64,000 bases of DNA, taken from contig NZ_LGYE01000002.1 of the NCBI RefSeq assembly GCF_001262495.1, forward strand, positions 1-64,000. Direction: 5' to 3'. This DNA comes from Microbacterium sp. GCS4. Lineage in GTDB: Bacteria; Actinomycetota; Actinomycetes; Actinomycetales; Microbacteriaceae. Shown here piece after piece: positions 60,630-64,000 of this stretch. The first letter of the stretch is position 1. Each line of letters opens with the position of its first letter. The notes beneath the pieces were generated by a model. It was not told the origin of the DNA, made no database searches, and worked only from the letters and a program-made list of their open reading frames with translations. Both the position numbers and the translations under genes were made by a program.

Positions 60630-61973
60630 TCAGCGCGCCGAGCGGAACGCTGCGTAGTCGGCGAGCGAGACCTCGGCGTAGCCGCGTGCCCAGTCGAGGA
60701 TCGCCGCCGCGACCGCCCGGCCTCCGCCGATGTACCCAGCGACCTGCGTGGCGGTGACCGACTGGCTGTGCGCTCGCGCGACGGTCGCCGCGCACGCCTG
60801 CGCGTACGTCACGAACGGGCCGTCGTCGAGCTCCTCGACGTCGACGCTGCCCTTCATGTCGTGGAACTGGCGGGCGTAGAAGTCGGCGACGGGGCTGCGG
60901 AGGTGCCCCAGGAACGGATCGGAGAGCGCCTGCAGGATGCGCTGCATCGCGACGACCCTGGCGCCCTCGCCGTGCGTGCGGATCAGCTCGCTCAGCTGGT
61001 GCGGCTGCTCGACGCGGCCGTACTCGACCAGCACGCTCTGCGCGGCCTGCTTGGGCTGCATGAGCAGGGTGTTCCCGTCTCCGTCCTGGAAGAGCACGAG
61101 GAAGCACCGGGTCCCGACGCTGCCGACGCCGACCACCCGTCGGGCGACGTCGCTCACGGTGTAGTGCTCGAACAGCAGGGCGACGTCGGGGTTCACGGTG
61201 CGGCGGTACTGGCCGACGAGCTCGTGCACCTGAGCGCGCTGCTGCTCGTCGATCGGCGTGGTCGTCGGCTCGTCGACGAGGAAGCGGCGCCGGCCCTCGG
61301 CATCCGCTTGCGTGAGTCGGCGCACCGCGCGGTCGCCCGTGCGCTTCTGAGCCTGCGCGACCGCGCTGCGGATCGCCCGCCGGGACTCCTTGTCGAGCAT
61401 CCCCTTCGTGGAGTCCACGTCGAAGTGCGTGAAGTACCGGGCGGTCGGGCTGAGCGTGCTCGCCCGGCGGATGCCGCGCACGTACGCGGTGGTCGCCGCC
61501 AGCGCCGCCGCGTCGATCACAGAGTCGGGGCGTCCGGTCGCCTGGCCGCCGATCACGATGCTGGCCACGAGGCGCTTGACGTCCCATTCCCAGGGCGCCC
61601 AGGCGGCCTCGTCGAAGTCGTTGAGGTCGAACATCAGGCTGCGCTGCGCCGAGGCGTAGAAGCCGAAGTTCGACACGTGCGCGTCGCCGCAGGAGGCGAC
61701 GAGGATGCCGCTGTGCGGCGCCTCGGCGAGATCGGCGGCCATCAGGGCGGCGGTTCCGCGGTAGAACGCGAACGGACTGGCGGACATGCGCTCGCTGCGC
61801 AGCGGGACCAGCTCGGGGATGCGCGAGCGGTTCTGCGCCTCGAGGATGCCGAGCGGGTCGCGGGCTGCGGTGGACAGCTCGGCGAGCGTGCGACGCGGCG
61901 TGCGCGCGCGGGCCTCGGCGCCGGCGGAGATCAGCTCCGCGGCCGTGAGCGGCGCGGTCCACGCGACGCTCAC
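60630..61973 (-). CDS. DUF2252-family protein
   Basis: A 447-residue protein with DUF2252 signatures: RIPELVPLRSERMSASPFAFYRGTAALMAADL, SCGDAHVSNFGFYASAQRSLMFDLNDFDEA, PWEWDVKRLVASIVIGG and VVGVGSVGTRCFLVLF. The GDAHxxNFG and DFDE stretches recall kinase-like catalytic loops (aminoglycoside phosphotransferase fold), but no activity is established for the family. It is common in actinobacteria. No signal peptide. Its N-terminus lies near the divergent MmcQ-like gene; no link to the glycan locus is evident. Confidence 0.88.
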   Translation of the reverse strand: MSVAWTAPLTAAELISAGAEARARTPRRTLAELSTAARDPLGILEAQNRSRIPELVPLRSERMSASPFAFYRGTAALMAADLAEAPHSGILVASCGDAHVSNFGFYASAQRSLMFDLNDFDEAAWAPWEWDVKRLVASIVIGGQATGRPDSVIDAAALAATTAYVRGIRRASTLSPTARYFTHFDVDSTKGMLDKESRRAIRSAVAQAQKRTGDRAVRRLTQADAEGRRRFLVDEPTTTPIDEQQRAQVHELVGQYRRTVNPDVALLFEHYTVSDVARRVVGVGSVGTRCFLVLFQDGDGNTLLMQPKQAAQSVLVEYGRVEQPHQLSELIRTHGEGARVVAMQRILQALSDPFLGHLRSPVADFYARQFHDMKGSVDVEELDDGPFVTYAQACAATVARAHSQSVTATQVAGYIGGGRAVAAAILDWARGYAEVSLADYAAFRSAR

Positions 61974-62038
61974 GGCAGACCTCTCTCGGTGCTCATGCGG
62001 CCATTGTGGCAGTCGGCGCGCAGGAGGACGATAGCGGC

Positions 62039-62449
62039 ATGGCGACCATCGAGGACGTGCGGGCGATCGCGCTCGCGCTGCCCGGAGTGACCGAGCGCAC
62101 GGGCGGTCACACCGGCGAGCCCGGGTGGCGGCTCCCGAACGGTCAGATCGCGTGGATCCGGGGACCGAGCGCGACGGATCTGCGCCAGCTCACGGCCCTC
62201 GGTGTGACGTGGCCGGAGGGCCCGGTGCTGGGCCTGCGGGTCGGCAGCCTCGAGGAGAAGGAGGCGCTGCTCGCGGCGGAGCCCGGTGCGCTGTTCACGA
62301 TCCCGCACTTCGACGGGTATCCGGGTCTGCTCGTGCAGCTCGACGTGATCGATCGCGACCGGCTCGCCGAGATCATCGCGGACGCGTGGCTCGAGCGCGC
62401 TCCGGTGCTCGTCGCGAAGCAGTGGCTGGACGAGCGCGGCCTGGCGTGA
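62039..62449 (+). CDS. MmcQ/YjbR-family protein
   Basis: A 136-residue protein with the MmcQ/YjbR (CyaY-like fold) pattern: TIEDVRAIALALPGVTERTGGHTGEPGWRLPNGQIAWIR at the start, KEALLAAEPGALFTIPHFDGYPGLLVQLDVID in the middle and LAEIIADAWLERAP at the end. Often annotated as a DNA-binding protein, though evidence is limited. The ATG at 62039 was chosen as it matches the usual N-terminus of the family. Confidence 0.82.
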   Translation: MATIEDVRAIALALPGVTERTGGHTGEPGWRLPNGQIAWIRGPSATDLRQLTALGVTWPEGPVLGLRVGSLEEKEALLAAEPGALFTIPHFDGYPGLLVQLDVIDRDRLAEIIADAWLERAPVLVAKQWLDERGLA

Positions 62450-62461
62450 TCCGGCTGGGCG

Positions 62462-63118
62462 TCAGCCTGCCGCCGTGAGGAACGGTCGCGCGGCGGCGAG
62501 GAAGGCTCGGGGGTCGTCCGCCCAGAGTCGAACGCGAGCGACGGTGTGCACGCCGCCCTTCGGGTGCACGCCGGGCAGCCGGATGGCGATCGGATGCTCG
62601 AGCTCGATCTCGATGTTCGTCTCGTCCTGCACCCGTTCCGCGTACTCGCCGTCCGTGACGCGGCGCTGCTTCGGCTCGTCCACGCGGCGGGAGATCTCGA
62701 TGGAGGCGATGTCGTCCCACGCGATCGACACCTCCGACTCCAGGCCGCTGCGCACCTGCACGCCGTCCGGCCCGATCGTGTGCGGCCGCATGAGCATGGC
62801 GCACAGCAGACCGACCATCCACGTCACCCCCCAGATCCCCACGACGAGCATGATGATCCGCACGACCGGCCAGCGGTGCACGATCAGGTCGACTATGGGG
62901 ATCTCGACCGCGGACAGCCCGATGAAGACGATCAGGATGGTCAGCAGCGGACGGTGGTAGGCGATCCCGGTGCCGCCGATCGGGACGGCGGGGCGCCGGG
63001 CGATCGCTCGGGCGATGCTCGTGTAGACGCGGATCTCGCTCAGCAGGGCTCGACGCAGGAGGCTTCCCAGGCGGGTCGCCCGCGACGGGGGAGCGAGGTC
63101 GACCGTGCTCGCGGTCAT
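62462..63118 (-). CDS. Two-helix membrane protein with a PH-like cytoplasmic domain
   Basis: A 218-residue protein not assigned to a named family. Two hydrophobic helices (LLTILIVFIGLSAVEIPIVDLIV, about residues 57-79, and IIMLVVGIWGVTWMVGLLCAML, about 88-109) are followed by a beta-rich domain (IGPDGVQVRSGLESEVSIAWDDIASIEIS, then VRLWADDPRAFLAAARPFL) like bacterial PH-type membrane proteins. The ATG at 63118 overlaps the marR stop (ATGA), so it is co-expressed with and probably regulated by that regulator. Confidence 0.75.
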   Translation of the reverse strand: MTASTVDLAPPSRATRLGSLLRRALLSEIRVYTSIARAIARRPAVPIGGTGIAYHRPLLTILIVFIGLSAVEIPIVDLIVHRWPVVRIIMLVVGIWGVTWMVGLLCAMLMRPHTIGPDGVQVRSGLESEVSIAWDDIASIEISRRVDEPKQRRVTDGEYAERVQDETNIEIELEHPIAIRLPGVHPKGGVHTVARVRLWADDPRAFLAAARPFLTAAG

Positions 63119-63585
63119 GAGCCCGTGCCCTCGTCGCGCGGTCCCTCGTCGCCCGCAGCATCCGCGACCAGGTGTTCGAGGTGCGAGGAGATCGCGGCCA
63201 GTCCGCGCACCACGGCCTCGCGGTCGCCCGGTGCGACGGACCGCATCAGCGAGTCGTCCAGCTCGGAGTGCTCGCGCTGCATCCGTGTCATCGTCTCGAC
63301 CGCCGACGGCGTCAGCTCGACGAGGACGGCCCGGCGGTCCGTCGGATGCGGTGCGCGACGAACGTGCCCGGTCTTCTCCAGGGCATCGACGAGCGCTGTG
63401 ATGTTGCGGGGTGAGACGCTGCACGCGCGAGCCAGTGACTGCTGCGTCGATGGCCCCGCGTGCTGGAGCACCCACAGCAGGTGCACTCGCGCGGTCGTCA
63501 GGCCCGTGCCGGCGAACGCCCGCTCCATGTCCTTCTGGAACAGGTCGGCGATCAGCAGCAGGCGGTCGAGCAGAGGGACGTCCAT
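63115..63585 (-). CDS. MarR-family transcriptional regulator
   Basis: A 156-residue regulator with the MarR winged helix: LTTARVHLLWVLQHAGPSTQQSLARAC, SVSPRNITALVDALEKTGHVRRAPHPTDRRAVLVELTPSAVETM. The DRR wing motif is intact. It is the first gene of a two-gene operon with a membrane protein. Repeated words just upstream (63590-63625) are probably its operators. Confidence 0.92.
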   Translation of the reverse strand: MDVPLLDRLLLIADLFQKDMERAFAGTGLTTARVHLLWVLQHAGPSTQQSLARACSVSPRNITALVDALEKTGHVRRAPHPTDRRAVLVELTPSAVETMTRMQREHSELDDSLMRSVAPGDREAVVRGLAAISSHLEHLVADAAGDEGPRDEGTGS

Positions 63586-63589
63586 GATC

Positions 63590-63625
63590 GTTAACCTACT
63601 ACATAGTTACCTATATTCACTACAT
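63590..63625. promoter_or_regulatory. Repeated operator-like words upstream of marR
   Basis: ACTACAT occurs at 63598-63604 and again at 63619-63625, exactly 21 bp (two helical turns) apart, and GTTAACCTA (63590-63598) is echoed by GTTACCTA (63606-63613). This AT-rich stretch lies 5 bp upstream of the marR start and is a likely autoregulatory site. Confidence 0.55.
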
Positions 63626-63627
63626 GG

Positions 63628-64000
63628 TCACGCGGGGCCGAGGCGCAGGACCTCCGGCGACTCGCCGCCGGTCAGTTCATCGGCGACGCGGATGCTGCGG
63701 GCGAGGTCGTCGAGCGCGCCGTCCAGCGTGCCGAAGCGCTCCCGGTCGCTGCACACCGCGGTGAGGGTGATGAGATGGGTGCCCGTGTCCCACGTGTACG
63801 TCGTGAACGGCGGGGAGGCGGGCGACGGCGGCATCGCCACCACGAGCTTCTCTCCCGCACCGAGCCAGCGACTGCGGAACGACTCGGTGTCGTCGTAGTC
63901 CATGGGCATGGATGCTCGGGCGATGCGCACCTCGGGGGTGAGGGTCTGCACGGTCGCCATCGCGACGACGAGCTCCGGATCGGCCTTCCACGTCCACACC
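63628..64000 (-). CDS. Unidentified protein, 5' part beyond the window
   Basis: The C-terminal 123 or so residues of a minus-strand gene that continues past the right edge. I do not recognise it. The visible part has PEVRIARASMPMDYDDTESFRSRWLGAGEKLVV, TTYTWDTGTHLITLTAVCSDRERFG and LDGALDDLARSIRVADEL, giving an alternating beta pattern and a final helix. It stops 43 bp upstream of the marR start on the same strand. Confidence 0.6.
   Translation of the reverse strand, partial: VWTWKADPELVVAMATVQTLTPEVRIARASMPMDYDDTESFRSRWLGAGEKLVVAMPPSPASPPFTTYTWDTGTHLITLTAVCSDRERFGTLDGALDDLARSIRVADELTGGESPEVLRLGPA

Noticed and set aside
57577..61962. Very long open frame (about 1461 codons) on the minus strand opposite the GH38 gene
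   Set aside because: It encodes arginine-, glycine- and alanine-rich sequence without domains and is the antisense shadow of high-GC codon usage in GH38 and a frame of the DUF2252 gene; the real genes explain the region.

Overview
The window reads as one stretch of a high-GC actinobacterial chromosome, most probably a Microbacterium-like member of the Microbacteriaceae. The evidence is strong GC bias, GTG starts, 4-bp ATGA/GTGA gene overlaps, actinobacterial lipoprotein and Tat signals, and sugar importers whose operons lack their own ATPase. It opens in the 3' end of a 5S rRNA gene and ends inside an unfinished gene. Genus assignment is inference; there is no informative marker beyond the 5S fragment. 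I see no transposase, integrase, prophage or CRISPR array.

Layout. 1-220: end of an rRNA operon, its terminator and a 16-bp tandem repeat. 215-3642 (minus): two-component system with two envelope lipoproteins (DUF3060 and OmpA-like with 17-residue repeats). 3728-9050: IclR regulator divergent from hutH-hutU-hutI (histidine to formimidoylglutamate). 9088-15283: CUT1 sugar importer plus glycogen-debranching-type hydrolase, divergent from its LacI regulator. 15338-17422: a lipoprotein amine-oxidase-like flavoprotein whose segments look circularly permuted, and a Pr6Pr membrane protein. 17593-22494: FCD/GntR regulator, tripartite tricarboxylate transporter (tctC-tctB-tctA) and a DapA-family lyase. 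22852-30015: second CUT1 importer (binding-protein gene frameshifted as read), FGGY kinase, two unrelated class II aldolases and a DeoR regulator. 30141-30581: DoxX.

30583-46617 is the most interesting locus: two exported DUF4185 proteins (GH183-type), a CUT1 importer, a GH172 (DUF2961) enzyme, a GH116 enzyme, a Gfo/Idh protein, an FGGY kinase, a fucose/arabinose-isomerase-family protein and a LacI regulator, tied together by four copies of a TGAAATCGATTTCA-like operator. I infer a D-arabinan (mycobacterial-type arabinogalactan or lipoarabinomannan) scavenging system: cut outside, import, trim inside, then D-arabinose to D-ribulose to D-ribulose 5-phosphate.

47422-60597 is a second glycan locus: a secreted Endo H-like GH18, a CUT1 importer, cytoplasmic GH92 and GH38 alpha-mannosidases, a GH5 beta-mannosidase candidate and a LacI regulator, with five matching 16-bp operators. 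Together these fit release, import and stepwise intracellular breakdown of high-mannose N-glycans. 60630-64000 holds housekeeping or unknown genes (DUF2252, MmcQ/YjbR, a membrane protein with a MarR regulator, and a truncated gene).

All four CUT1 importers lack an ATP-binding subunit here and presumably share an MsiK-type ATPase encoded elsewhere.
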